A DNA stretch of 6,880 bases, from assembly GCA_039921525.1 (NCBI GenBank), contig JBDSBP010000009.1:1-6880 (forward strand). Direction: 5' to 3'. The stretch is from JADCRZ01 sp039921525. GTDB lineage: Bacteria; Bacteroidota; Bacteroidia; Chitinophagales; Chitinophagaceae. Below the pieces are notes generated by a model. It saw only the letters and a program-made list of their open reading frames with translations, searched no databases and was not told where the DNA came from. Below, piece after piece: positions 1 to 6,880 of the stretch (the first letter of the stretch is position 1; every line of letters begins with the position of its first letter). The position numbers and the translations under genes are program-made.

Positions 1-1
1 C

Positions 2-1231
2 ACCCCGCTTTCTACCAAAACGAAGGGAGATCACTTCGTTGGTGATTATTATGTAAAGTTCAACGACGAGTATAAAAGACAGGTAGAGGAATTGATAAAT
101 AACGGGTTGAGTAAAGCTGACGCGGAAAAAGAAGCTCCCATTATAAAAACAACGCAGGAAATGCTGTTGAAATGGGAACAGGACGATCCGCAGGTACGCG
201 AGCTATGGAAAACCATGAATGGCTGGGTGTATGCAGGCTTTGATGAAACCTACAAACGCATCGGTAGTAATTTCGATAAGATATATTATGAAAGTGAAAC
301 TTATCTGGATGGAAAAAAATATGTGGAAGAAGGCCTCGAAAAAAATGTCTTTTTTAAGAAGGAGGATGGAAGCGTATGGATAGATCTCACCTCCGACGGA
401 CTGGATGAGAAATTGGTATTACGGAAAGATGGAACATCTGTTTATATCACACAGGATATTGGCCTGGCCTCTCAAAAATACGAAGACTATCAAATGAATC
501 AAAGCATTTTTGTAATTGGTGATGAACAGAATTACCATATGAAAGTGCTGAAACTAATCTGCCAGAAATTAGGGATGCCCTATGCCGACAACATCTATCA
601 TTTATCATACGGCATGGTTGAACTTACCACCGGAAAAATGAAAAGTCGCGAAGGCACGGTAGTAGATGCCGATGAACTTATTGATGAAATGGTAACGGAC
701 GCGGAAATCAAAACAAATGAATCAGGAAAGGCGAAAGATTTTACTGATGATCAATTGAAGGAGCTCTATGAAATGATTGGCATCGGCGCTATGAAATTTT
801 ACCTGCTTCGTGTAGACCCTAAAAAAAGAATGATCTTCAACCCGGAGGAATCGATCGACCTGCATGGTTTTACAGCAACGGCCATTCAGTATACTCATGC
901 GCGGCTAAAATCTATTTTAAGGTCTGAACAACCAGCGGCCAAACCATTCGACCAGGCGAAACTTTTTCCATTAGAGAAAGAATTAATACTTATGCTGGAA
1001 GAGTATCCAGACCGGATCGAAGATGCCTGTAAAGATATGAACCCATCCGTGTTAGCCATCTATGCGTATGAAGTTGCCAGGAAGTTTAATTCGTTTTATG
1101 ATGTTCACTCGGTATTAAAAGCGGAATCCGAATCTAAAAAAGACCTGCGTTTACGTATTGCACAGATGACGGCTAATGTTATTGCATCTTCGATGGCACT
1201 GCTGGGAATTAGAGTGCCGGAGCGGATGTAG
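2..1231 (+). CDS. argS: Arginyl-tRNA synthetase, 5'-truncated by window edge
   Basis: Cytoplasmic class I aminoacyl-tRNA synthetase that charges tRNA-Arg with arginine using ATP. The frame is open from base 2, giving 409 codons to the TAG at 1229-1231; a TTG at 92 is internal, because residues before it (GDHFVGDYYVKF at about 29-64) already belong to the family. The full protein is usually near 590 residues, so roughly 180 N-terminal residues, including the HIGH signature, lie outside the window. Visible landmarks are GDEQNYHMKVL (about 521-553) in the catalytic domain; GKMKSREGTVVDADEL (632-679), the ArgS counterpart of the KMSKS loop; and the helical DALR-type anticodon-binding domain starting near TATAIQYTHARLKSIL (about 872-919). 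It ends in the family-typical LGIRVPERM. No internal break is seen. It converges on glgB, 114 bases away, so it is not in an operon with anything downstream. Confidence 0.97.
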   Translation, partial: TPLSTKTKGDHFVGDYYVKFNDEYKRQVEELINNGLSKADAEKEAPIIKTTQEMLLKWEQDDPQVRELWKTMNGWVYAGFDETYKRIGSNFDKIYYESETYLDGKKYVEEGLEKNVFFKKEDGSVWIDLTSDGLDEKLVLRKDGTSVYITQDIGLASQKYEDYQMNQSIFVIGDEQNYHMKVLKLICQKLGMPYADNIYHLSYGMVELTTGKMKSREGTVVDADELIDEMVTDAEIKTNESGKAKDFTDDQLKELYEMIGIGAMKFYLLRVDPKKRMIFNPEESIDLHGFTATAIQYTHARLKSILRSEQPAAKPFDQAKLFPLEKELILMLEEYPDRIEDACKDMNPSVLAIYAYEVARKFNSFYDVHSVLKAESESKKDLRLRIAQMTANVIASSMALLGIRVPERM

Positions 1232-1256
1232 ATTTCCTGTATGAGGACTGCTTTGC

Positions 1257-1341
1257 CTATCAGCTATCAGCTATCAGCTTTCTAACCTGGTGCAGGGTAA
1301 CAAGCCGATAGCTGATAGCTGATAGCTGATGGCTGATAGCC
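1257..1341. repeat. Heptamer tandem repeat forming a long inverted repeat between convergent genes
   Basis: The right arm (1307-1341) is five 7-bp units: GATAGCT three times, then GATGGCT and GATAGCC. The left arm (1257-1277) is three units of the complementary CTATCAG. Bases 1257-1280 pair with 1302-1325 over 24 positions with one mismatch (at 1306), leaving a 21-base loop that contains a small inner stem, CCTG 1286-1289 with CAGG 1293-1296. Shifting the register by 7 gives a second, perfect 21-bp pairing (1259-1279 with 1310-1330). It sits between the argS stop (1231) and the glgB stop (1346), where it could act as a transcription barrier from either side, but no T tract follows on either strand, so a classical intrinsic terminator is not supported. 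The repeat is read directly; the role is inferred. Confidence 0.85.
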
Positions 1342-1345
1342 GTAC

Positions 1346-1756
1346 TCACTTCAGCACAATCGCCGCAAGCGCCGGCAGGTGTACATTCAGCTCCAAATAG
1401 TTTTCTTTCTTATTCAACGATGTAATTTTAATATCCGGGTTATAAACATCTCCCGTTCCCCAATACTTTTTATTGTCGCTATTAAATATTTCTTTCCATT
1501 CCGATTTACCCTTTATCTTAATTTTCCAATCCCAACGCACCACTGGAGTCATATTCAAAACAATTAAAAGATCTTCTTCAGGGTCTTCTCCCATCCTCCG
1601 AAAAATCATTACACATTCATCCCGGTGAGTAAGGTCATGCCACTCAAATCCAGCTTCTGAAAATTGTTTTTCATATAATGCGGGTTCATGTCTATATAAA
1701 TGGCAAATATCTCTCACACAATCCTTCAGCAATTTATGCGAATCGTATTGCAGCAA
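1346..1756 (-). pseudogene. glgB: C-terminal fragment of 1,4-alpha-glucan branching enzyme, out of frame with the main glgB frame
   Basis: This 136-residue frame carries the end of GlgB: the helix that closes the catalytic barrel (QYDSHKLLKDCVRDICHLYRHEPALYE, starting near residue 3) followed by the C-terminal all-beta domain of alpha-amylase-family enzymes, ending in LPALAAIVLK and TGA. Its apparent TTG start at 1756 is not a real gene start; it is simply where the frame opens inside the duplicated 10-bp element. It overlaps the upstream frame by 23 bases. Removing either copy of the duplication joins both parts as WELLQYDSHK, giving about 664 residues, a normal GlgB length. The fragment has no catalytic residues and is unlikely to be made or to function alone unless ribosomes shift frame. 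Confidence 0.9.
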
Positions 1757-3350
1757 TTCGGAGCAATTCCCATGGCAGTTCCGTTTTATAATTCCATTCG
1801 GAAGTAGATCCGAATTCGTTTCCCATGAAAAGCAACTTGCCGCCGGGATGTGTAAACATATACGTGTACATCAATCGAAGGTTGGCAAACCTCTGCCAGT
1901 CGTCACCCGGCATTTTATAGATCATTGGTGCTTTTCCGTGAACCACTTCATCATGGCTTAGCGGTAGTATAAAATTTTCATGTTTGAAATATACCATGCT
2001 AAAAATAAACTGATCCTGCAGGCTTGCGCGATATATGGGATCTGTTTTAAAATAATCTAATGTATCATGCATCCAGCCCATCATCCATTTCATTCCAAAA
2101 CCAAGACCGCCTGTAGAAACAGGTCTCGAGACTCCCGGCCAGTCAGTAGATTCCTCCGCGATCATCTGAACATCCGGAAAATCGCGATAAATGGTTTCAT
2201 TCAGATCTTTTAAAAATGCGATGGCTTCCAGGTTCCCATCTCCTCCTGATTCATTAGGTTCCCACTCTCCTTCGTTCCTGGAGTAGTTTAATTTAAGCAT
2301 ACTTGAAACAGCATCTACTCTCAGTCCATCAACATGAAATTTATCAAACCAGAATCTTGCAGAACTTATCAGGAAAGATTTTACTTCTCCTGTTTTATAA
2401 TTAAAAATATAAGAGCTCCAATCGGGATGATATCCCTTACGCATGTCGGCATATTCATAGGTGTGTGCACCATCGAATTTGAACAGTCCATGTGCATCGT
2501 ACGGAAAATGTGAAGGCACCCAGTCGAGGATCACGCCTATACCCTCGCGGTGAAAAGCCTCTACCATTTTCATAAAATCCTGGGGTGACCCATACCGTGA
2601 GGTTGGTGCAAAATAACCGGCACCCTGGTAACCCCAGCTTCCATCAAAAGGATATTCCATCACAGGCATAAATTCCACATGCGTAAAACCCATTTCTTTT
2701 ACATAAGGCACCAGTCTTCCTGCCGTATCTGCATATGAATTATATCGCTCTTCATCATTCTTACCAGGCCGCATCCAGCTTCCAAGATGTACTTCATACA
2801 CACTCCAGGGTGCAGCCAACGAATTTTTCCTTTTTCTTTTCCTCATCCATTTATCATCTTTCCATTCATAGTGCAGGTTCCAGGTAATGGATGCGGTTTT
2901 GGGCCTTCGTTCCCAGTAATGGGCAAACGGATCACCCTTATCTATTTCCACCCCTTCATACCCGGTAATATGATATTTATAAAGCTCGTCTGATTTTAGA
3001 TTCGGGATAAAACCTTCCCAGATGCCACTCTTGTCCCACCGGGGAAATAATGGGTGTTCCAATGCTTTCCAATTATTGAAATTTCCGATTACGGATAATT
3101 CAGTTGCATGGGGAGCCCATACGGCGAAATACATACCCCATTTATCATTAACCCGTAGCGCATGAGATCCAAATTTTTCGTATAGACGATTATGTGTTCC
3201 ATGTTGAAAGCTGCGGACATCTTCTTCATCTAATAAAGAATAATTCCAAACGGGTTTGGAATTATCCACAAAATTTTTATCTTCATAACGCTCTAATATA
3301 GGTGCTTTTTTCTTTTTTGCTATCTCCTTCGTCTTTATCTTTTTTGTCAA
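1734..3350 (-). CDS. glgB: 1,4-alpha-glucan branching enzyme (GH13), truncated by frameshift
   Basis: GlgB cuts alpha-1,4-glucan chains and rejoins them through alpha-1,6 bonds during glycogen synthesis in the cytoplasm. The 538-residue frame has a basic Lys-rich N-terminus (1-20), a CBM48-type beta-sandwich (about 60-150, with FAVWAPHATELSVIGNFNNW) and the GH13 barrel from about 180. Active-site regions are intact: DWVPSHF (276-282), GLRVDAVSS with probable nucleophile D346, AEEST with the acid/base Glu at 399 or 400, and LSHDEVVHGK with D467. After WELL (527-530) the frame runs into an unrelated tail, RIAAIRFA, and a stop; the expected continuation lies in the next frame (1346-1756). The predicted product lacks the last barrel helix and the C-terminal beta domain, so it is probably inactive. 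The TTG start at 3350 is uncertain: the frame stays open upstream without an in-frame ATG. No glgA or glgC is nearby. Confidence 0.93.
   Translation of the reverse strand: MTKKIKTKEIAKKKKAPILERYEDKNFVDNSKPVWNYSLLDEEDVRSFQHGTHNRLYEKFGSHALRVNDKWGMYFAVWAPHATELSVIGNFNNWKALEHPLFPRWDKSGIWEGFIPNLKSDELYKYHITGYEGVEIDKGDPFAHYWERRPKTASITWNLHYEWKDDKWMRKRKRKNSLAAPWSVYEVHLGSWMRPGKNDEERYNSYADTAGRLVPYVKEMGFTHVEFMPVMEYPFDGSWGYQGAGYFAPTSRYGSPQDFMKMVEAFHREGIGVILDWVPSHFPYDAHGLFKFDGAHTYEYADMRKGYHPDWSSYIFNYKTGEVKSFLISSARFWFDKFHVDGLRVDAVSSMLKLNYSRNEGEWEPNESGGDGNLEAIAFLKDLNETIYRDFPDVQMIAEESTDWPGVSRPVSTGGLGFGMKWMMGWMHDTLDYFKTDPIYRASLQDQFIFSMVYFKHENFILPLSHDEVVHGKAPMIYKMPGDDWQRFANLRLMYTYMFTHPGGKLLFMGNEFGSTSEWNYKTELPWELLRIAAIRFA
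1750..1769 (-). repeat. 10-bp imperfect tandem duplication that breaks glgB
   Basis: On the coding strand the sequence reads GAATTGCTCC followed at once by GAATTGCTGC, identical at nine of ten positions. Because 10 is not a multiple of three, the extra copy moves the reading frame by one. Deleting either copy restores Trp-Glu-Leu-Leu-Gln-Tyr-Asp with no other change, which makes the duplication a sufficient explanation for the split gene. The single mismatch implies a substitution after duplication, or an imperfect duplication event. Confidence 0.88.
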
Positions 3351-3364
3351 CTTTATTTTTTTTC

Positions 3365-3400
3365 TTATTTTTTTGTGGATTTCTTTTCCAAATGCGTCAT
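3365..3400 (-). other. Upstream ATG mini-frame that may be the true start of glgB
   Basis: An ATG at 3400-3398 opens an 11-codon frame, MTHLEKKSTKK, that stops at TAA (3367-3365) directly after a run of seven A on the coding strand, 15 bases before the TTG used for glgB. Adding one A to that run would fuse it to glgB as a continuous Lys-rich leader (STKKIRKKIKLTKKIK). It may be the original N-terminus with a one-base deletion, a sequencing or assembly error in a homopolymer, a site of polymerase slippage, or chance. The frame is seen directly; the link to glgB is inference. Confidence 0.35.
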
Positions 3401-3477
3401 AGCTGGAAAATACAAGATTTTTTTGAAAATTTCTCTTTAACGTAATATTATGAGACGAAATATTCCAGGTTATTTTT

Positions 3478-3497
3478 ATTTGGTTAATATTTGGTTA
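3478..3497 (+). repeat. Two direct repeats of ATTTGGTTA spaced by one helical turn
   Basis: ATTTGGTTA occurs at 3478-3486 and again at 3489-3497, an 11-base period, so both copies face the same side of the helix. The position, 64-83 bases before the barrel gene start, would suit a regulator binding site. The DNA here is AT-rich, so a chance repeat is quite possible. Confidence 0.35.
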
Positions 3498-3560
3498 TTC
3501 ATTCTCATAAGAAGCTAAAGGAAATATTTTAATTAAATAACCACCAGCCAACCTGTCTAA

Positions 3561-6350
3561 ATGCGAAGATTAACCCTTGTCCTGATAATATTTAGCTGTG
3601 CATCTCATTATGCCTTTTCGCAAAAGAGTATAATCAAAGGTTCCATTAGCGATACCAGTGAGAAGAAAAACCTTACAAATACTGTCATCGCTGTTTTGCG
3701 CAAAACAGATTCTGTAATGGTTGGGTTTACACGAAGTGACAAAACGGGTAATTTCACCATCAAAAATTTACCGGCGGGTAAATCCATCATTTTAGTCACG
3801 CATCCAAAGTATGCCGATTATGTGGATGAAATAGACATAGCAGCAAACTCCCCTATAGATCTTGGAAAAGTTATCCTCACACAAAAAAGCCAGCTACTAC
3901 AGGAATATATTGTAACCAACGCCGGGGCCATCCGTATAAAAGGCGACACCACAGAATTTAAGGCAGATAGTTTTCATATGAAGGCCGGGTCTACGGTAGA
4001 AGATCTTCTCAAACAATTACCGGGTATCCAGGTAGATAAAAACGGCAAAATAACTGCCCAGGGAGAAGCGGTTCCAAAAGTTTTAGTAGATGGTGAAGAG
4101 TTCTTCAGCGACGACCCTACTGTTGTTACGCAGAATATGTTATCTGATGCGGTAGATAAAGTGCAGGTATATGATAAAAAAAGTGACCAGGCAACATTTA
4201 CCGGTATTGATGACGGACAAAAAACAAAAACCATCGATCTTAAACTAAAAGAGAATAGGAAAAAAGGATATTTCGGGAAATTGGAAGGGGGCACCGACGC
4301 GCAGAAATACTGGAACAACAGCGCTATGTTCAATGCCTTTAAAAAGAAGCGCAAGTTTTCCACGTTTGGTCTTATGTCAAATACCGGAAAGACAGGCCTT
4401 AACTGGCAGGAGAACACTAACTACGGAACATCTGGAGGCCTGGATATGATAGAAGAAGGGGGTAATATATATTTTTCCGGCGGCTCAAGTGATGATTTTG
4501 GCGGCGGTTGGGATGGCAGTTTTTATGGGGAAGGTTTACCGAAGGGATGGAACGCAGGTGCGCTCTACTCTAACAAATGGAACAATGATAAGATAAGCTT
4601 TAATACCGGTCTTCAATATAAAAAGTTAACTACGGAAGGGCGAGGACTTACCCAAAGCAAATACATACTGCCAGATACTTTATATTACAACAATGAAAAC
4701 GGCAGCAGTTATAGCAGCAAATATCGCAATACGCTAAACGGCATGTACGAATACCAGCTCGATTCGAGTTCCAGTCTGAAATTAACGGCACAGGGTTATA
4801 CCGGCAAATCTACCAACATAAATAATACCTATTCAGAATCCCTGGATGAAGATGGAAAATTTGTCAATACCAGTAACCGACGCACCACTGCATTGGCGGA
4901 TAACAAAGGCATGAATGCTACCTTGTTTTATCGGAAGAAATTCAAGAAAGCAGGTCGTACCATTTCATTAAACATGAATGAGAATTATACGGAATCACAC
5001 TCTGATGGTTTCTTAAACGCCGAATATAAATACTATGATGAAGCAGGATTTGTAAAAAAATCTGAAGTCACCGATCAGCAAAAAGTCAGGGACAATATCC
5101 GCTCCGGCCTTACATCCCGAATCGTTTATACAGAACCGTTATCAAAAAGATCCATCCTGGAATTTAATTATAGCCTTAATAATACACATGGCCGCTCCGG
5201 TGTTACCACCCTTGAAAAAACCGGAACAAGTGGCGGCAAATATCAAAATGTGATTGATTCTTTAAGTAATGATTACAGTCTTAACGTGCTTACCAACTCC
5301 GCCGGTGTAAACTACCGGTATGCAAAACCCAAGAAAATAAATTTTTCTTTTGGAGGTAATTTTTCACGTGCTGATTTTGTACGGCGAGACAGAAAGGCTG
5401 ATTCGTCAGTAGCCTACAATTTTTTAAATTTTTTCCCGAGAGCCAATGTGAACTTTACTTTACCAACCGGTGCCAATATTTACGTTAATTACTCAGGCTA
5501 TACAAGGGCCCCTTCCATAGATCAGATCCAACCTATTAAAGATAATAGTGATCTGCTGAACCAAAAGATTGGTAATCCCGATCTGAAACAATCTTTCCAG
5601 CAACAGTTCAGGCTTTCCTATAACTCTTATAAATTATTAGCTCAGCGTTATTTTTATGTGAGTATGAATTTCAATGCGGTGTCCAATGATTTTAGCACTA
5701 TCAACTATGTAGATCAGCTGGGACGCAGAATTTCTCAACCTGTTAATGTACAGGGAAATTATAATTACGGCATGAATGGTGCTTATGAAAAAAAATTAAA
5801 AAAGCCTGAACTCACCCTTGGTGCATATTTTAATATCAACAATAACCACAATACCAATTTTATAAATTCACTCAAGAACATAAATACTTCAACAAATATT
5901 GGTATAGGTCCAAGACTGGCATTGCAGAAAACAAAAAAGTATGAAATCAGTTACCGTCCTTATATTTCATTTACCAAGTCAACTTCTTCCATCCGGCCCG
6001 ATGAGCCCACCAAATATGTAACCCAGGAACATAATGTTAATGGAAATTTATCCCTGCCCTGGAAATTTGAATTTAATACAGATTGTACTTTTAGTATAAG
6101 ACAGAAAACAGATGCTTTTGACAGAAACACGAATGCGATCCGATGGAATGCCCGACTGGACAGGAAATTTCTTAAAAAGGACGCTGCCGTTATACGGCTG
6201 GCTGCCTTCGACATCCTTGATCAGAATATAGGTTTCCAAAGAAATGTAAATAGTAATTTTATTTCTGAAAGAACATATGATACATTTCGCAGGTACGTGA
6301 TGCTTTCTGTAATCTGGAATTTTAGTAAAAATGGTGTTCCTCAACAATAA
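3561..6350 (+). CDS. Outer-membrane beta-barrel protein with carboxypeptidase-regulatory-like domain
   Basis: A 929-residue predicted outer-membrane protein of the TonB-receptor-like group widespread in Bacteroidota (family resembling OMP_b-brl_3). A signal peptide covers residues 1-20, with a likely cut before Gln21 (YAFS/Q). Residues about 23-105 look like a carboxypeptidase-regulatory-like beta-sandwich (IKGSISDT, then TDKTGNF-type SDKTGNFTIKNLPAG). Residues about 118-230 resemble a receptor plug (KAGSTVEDLLKQLPGIQVD, VLVDGEEFFSDD). From about 235 to the end are alternating aromatic/polar strands of a barrel with Gly- and Asn-rich loops (Gly-rich near 290-335), closing near YVMLSVIWNF. No clear N-terminal TonB box was recognised, so active transport is not established and the substrate is unknown. 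The ATG at 3561 is chosen because it begins directly at the signal peptide. The GLPGLI gene follows after 18 bases, suggesting co-transcription. Confidence 0.92.
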   Translation: MRRLTLVLIIFSCASHYAFSQKSIIKGSISDTSEKKNLTNTVIAVLRKTDSVMVGFTRSDKTGNFTIKNLPAGKSIILVTHPKYADYVDEIDIAANSPIDLGKVILTQKSQLLQEYIVTNAGAIRIKGDTTEFKADSFHMKAGSTVEDLLKQLPGIQVDKNGKITAQGEAVPKVLVDGEEFFSDDPTVVTQNMLSDAVDKVQVYDKKSDQATFTGIDDGQKTKTIDLKLKENRKKGYFGKLEGGTDAQKYWNNSAMFNAFKKKRKFSTFGLMSNTGKTGLNWQENTNYGTSGGLDMIEEGGNIYFSGGSSDDFGGGWDGSFYGEGLPKGWNAGALYSNKWNNDKISFNTGLQYKKLTTEGRGLTQSKYILPDTLYYNNENGSSYSSKYRNTLNGMYEYQLDSSSSLKLTAQGYTGKSTNINNTYSESLDEDGKFVNTSNRRTTALADNKGMNATLFYRKKFKKAGRTISLNMNENYTESHSDGFLNAEYKYYDEAGFVKKSEVTDQQKVRDNIRSGLTSRIVYTEPLSKRSILEFNYSLNNTHGRSGVTTLEKTGTSGGKYQNVIDSLSNDYSLNVLTNSAGVNYRYAKPKKINFSFGGNFSRADFVRRDRKADSSVAYNFLNFFPRANVNFTLPTGANIYVNYSGYTRAPSIDQIQPIKDNSDLLNQKIGNPDLKQSFQQQFRLSYNSYKLLAQRYFYVSMNFNAVSNDFSTINYVDQLGRRISQPVNVQGNYNYGMNGAYEKKLKKPELTLGAYFNINNNHNTNFINSLKNINTSTNIGIGPRLALQKTKKYEISYRPYISFTKSTSSIRPDEPTKYVTQEHNVNGNLSLPWKFEFNTDCTFSIRQKTDAFDRNTNAIRWNARLDRKFLKKDAAVIRLAAFDILDQNIGFQRNVNSNFISERTYDTFRRYVMLSVIWNFSKNGVPQQ

Positions 6351-6368
6351 CCGTATTAAAACATTTTT

Positions 6369-6880
6369 ATGCATTTGAAATTAGCCATGTTACTTTTTTT
6401 TGTAGTTGGTTTGTCTGTTATGTGCTCGGCGCAATCAGTCGGCACTCCACAATTTATTACTAAGGGAAAAATTGAATATGAACGCAAAACCAACCAGCAT
6501 GCCTATATGGACGAGAACAGTTCCTGGGATGCGATGCTCAAAAAAAATTTTCCAAAATTTATCACCGCCTATTTTAACCTGAGCTTTGATAATTCGCATA
6601 CTTTATACACTACAGGAAAGGAGCCGGAGGTCAGGCAAAACAAGTTCTGGGGTCTTTTTGATCCGGAAAATATTGTATCCACTCAGCTGGATAGCAGTAC
6701 CATTCTCACCCAGAAAACTCTTTTTAATGATACCTGGTTGATTTCTGATTCTGTAAGGAAAATAGATTGGAAAATTGGAACGGAGATCCGGAAAATCGCC
6801 GGGTTTGATTGCAGGAAAGCAGTGGGTAAAGTGCTGGATTCTATTATCGTCATCGCCTTTTATACGGATGAAATTTTAAC
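6369..6880 (+). CDS. GLPGLI-family secreted protein, 3'-truncated by window edge
   Basis: The frame from ATG 6369 is open to the window end (170 complete codons). Residues 1-21 form a signal peptide with a hydrophobic core (LAMLLFFVVGL) and a likely cut at CSA/Q22; the Cys at 19 is in a poor lipobox context (SVMC), so a lipoprotein is less likely. The mature part begins with the family's GKIEYERKTNQH (33-44), followed by SSWDAMLKKNFPKFITAYFNLSF (about 51-73), then IAGFDCRKAVGK (143-154, Cys148) and AFYTDEI (163-169). These match the GLPGLI family of Bacteroidota, whose naming motif should come shortly after the truncation. The molecular function of the family is not known to me; export to periplasm or outer membrane is inferred. 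A second ATG at 6387 would shorten the signal peptide, so 6369 is preferred. Spacing of 18 bases to the barrel gene suggests one operon. Confidence 0.88.
   Translation, partial: MHLKLAMLLFFVVGLSVMCSAQSVGTPQFITKGKIEYERKTNQHAYMDENSSWDAMLKKNFPKFITAYFNLSFDNSHTLYTTGKEPEVRQNKFWGLFDPENIVSTQLDSSTILTQKTLFNDTWLISDSVRKIDWKIGTEIRKIAGFDCRKAVGKVLDSIIVIAFYTDEIL

Larger units (their letters stand above)
3351..3560. promoter_or_regulatory. Divergent intergenic region between glgB and the barrel gene
   Basis: This 210-base, very AT-rich region must hold the promoters of both glgB (leftward) and the barrel gene (rightward). I found no pair of elements that convincingly matches the Bacteroidota sigma-70 consensus (TTTG, then TAnnTTTG about 20 bases on); AATATTTG at 3486-3493 resembles the -7 element at seven of eight positions but lacks a well-spaced partner. 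No Shine-Dalgarno sequence precedes either start, as is common in this phylum. Confidence 0.5.

Noticed and set aside
92..1231. TTG at 92 as a true start of a shortened ArgS
   Set aside because: The same frame is open to base 2 and the upstream residues match ArgS, so the gene simply begins outside the window.
1257..1341. CRISPR array
   Set aside because: The repeats are 7 bp, contiguous, without spacers, and arranged as inverted arms.
2787..2993. Plus-strand open frame of 68 codons within glgB
   Set aside because: It lies opposite conserved GlgB sequence, has no family resemblance and no plausible regulatory or start context.
3974..4417. Minus-strand open frame of 147 codons inside the barrel gene
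   Set aside because: It lies wholly within the strongly supported plus-strand barrel gene over its plug region, and its translation shows no recognisable domain; it is a shadow frame.
6048..6374. Minus-strand open frame of 108 codons across the end of the barrel gene and the start of the GLPGLI gene
   Set aside because: It overlaps the barrel C-terminus and the 5' end of the GLPGLI gene, has no recognisable domain, and is not needed to explain the DNA.
6394..6401. Run of eight T in the signal-peptide region of the GLPGLI gene as a phase-variation tract
   Set aside because: The frame is intact through the run and it encodes the expected hydrophobic Leu-Phe-Phe core; one T8 run in an AT-rich genome is weak evidence for switching.

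Overview
This window looks like a stretch of chromosome from a Bacteroidota species, most likely of the Chitinophagaceae/Sphingobacteriia type. The basis is the combination of an outer-membrane beta-barrel protein with a carboxypeptidase-regulatory-like N-terminal domain, a GLPGLI-family protein, signal peptides ending before Gln, AT-rich intergenic DNA without Shine-Dalgarno motifs, and the Bacteroidota-like flavour of ArgS and GlgB. The genus is not determined from the sequence.

Layout. (1) Bases 2-1231, plus strand: the C-terminal two thirds of arginyl-tRNA synthetase (argS), cut by the window edge. (2) Bases 1232-1345: the gap between two convergent genes, holding a 7-bp tandem repeat arranged as a long inverted repeat (1257-1341). 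(3) Bases 1346-3350, minus strand: a 1,4-alpha-glucan branching enzyme (glgB) split into two overlapping reading frames. A 10-bp near-perfect tandem duplication at 1750-1769 accounts exactly for the frame change. The start is also unclear: the only in-frame start near the expected N-terminus is TTG, while an ATG mini-frame upstream would join the gene if one A were added to a 7-A run. (4) Bases 3351-3560: a divergent, very AT-rich intergenic region. (5) Bases 3561-6350, plus strand: a 929-residue outer-membrane beta-barrel protein. (6) Bases 6369-6880, plus strand: the start of a GLPGLI-family secreted protein, 18 bases behind the barrel gene and cut by the window edge.

How the genes relate. 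argS is housekeeping translation and glgB belongs to glycogen synthesis; neither shows a functional link to its neighbours here. The barrel gene and the GLPGLI gene form a likely two-gene transcription unit whose products both go to the envelope; their joint function is unknown. No RNA genes, CRISPR array, insertion sequence or phage genes were seen. The points most worth checking are the broken glgB, the heptamer inverted repeat and the barrel/GLPGLI pair.
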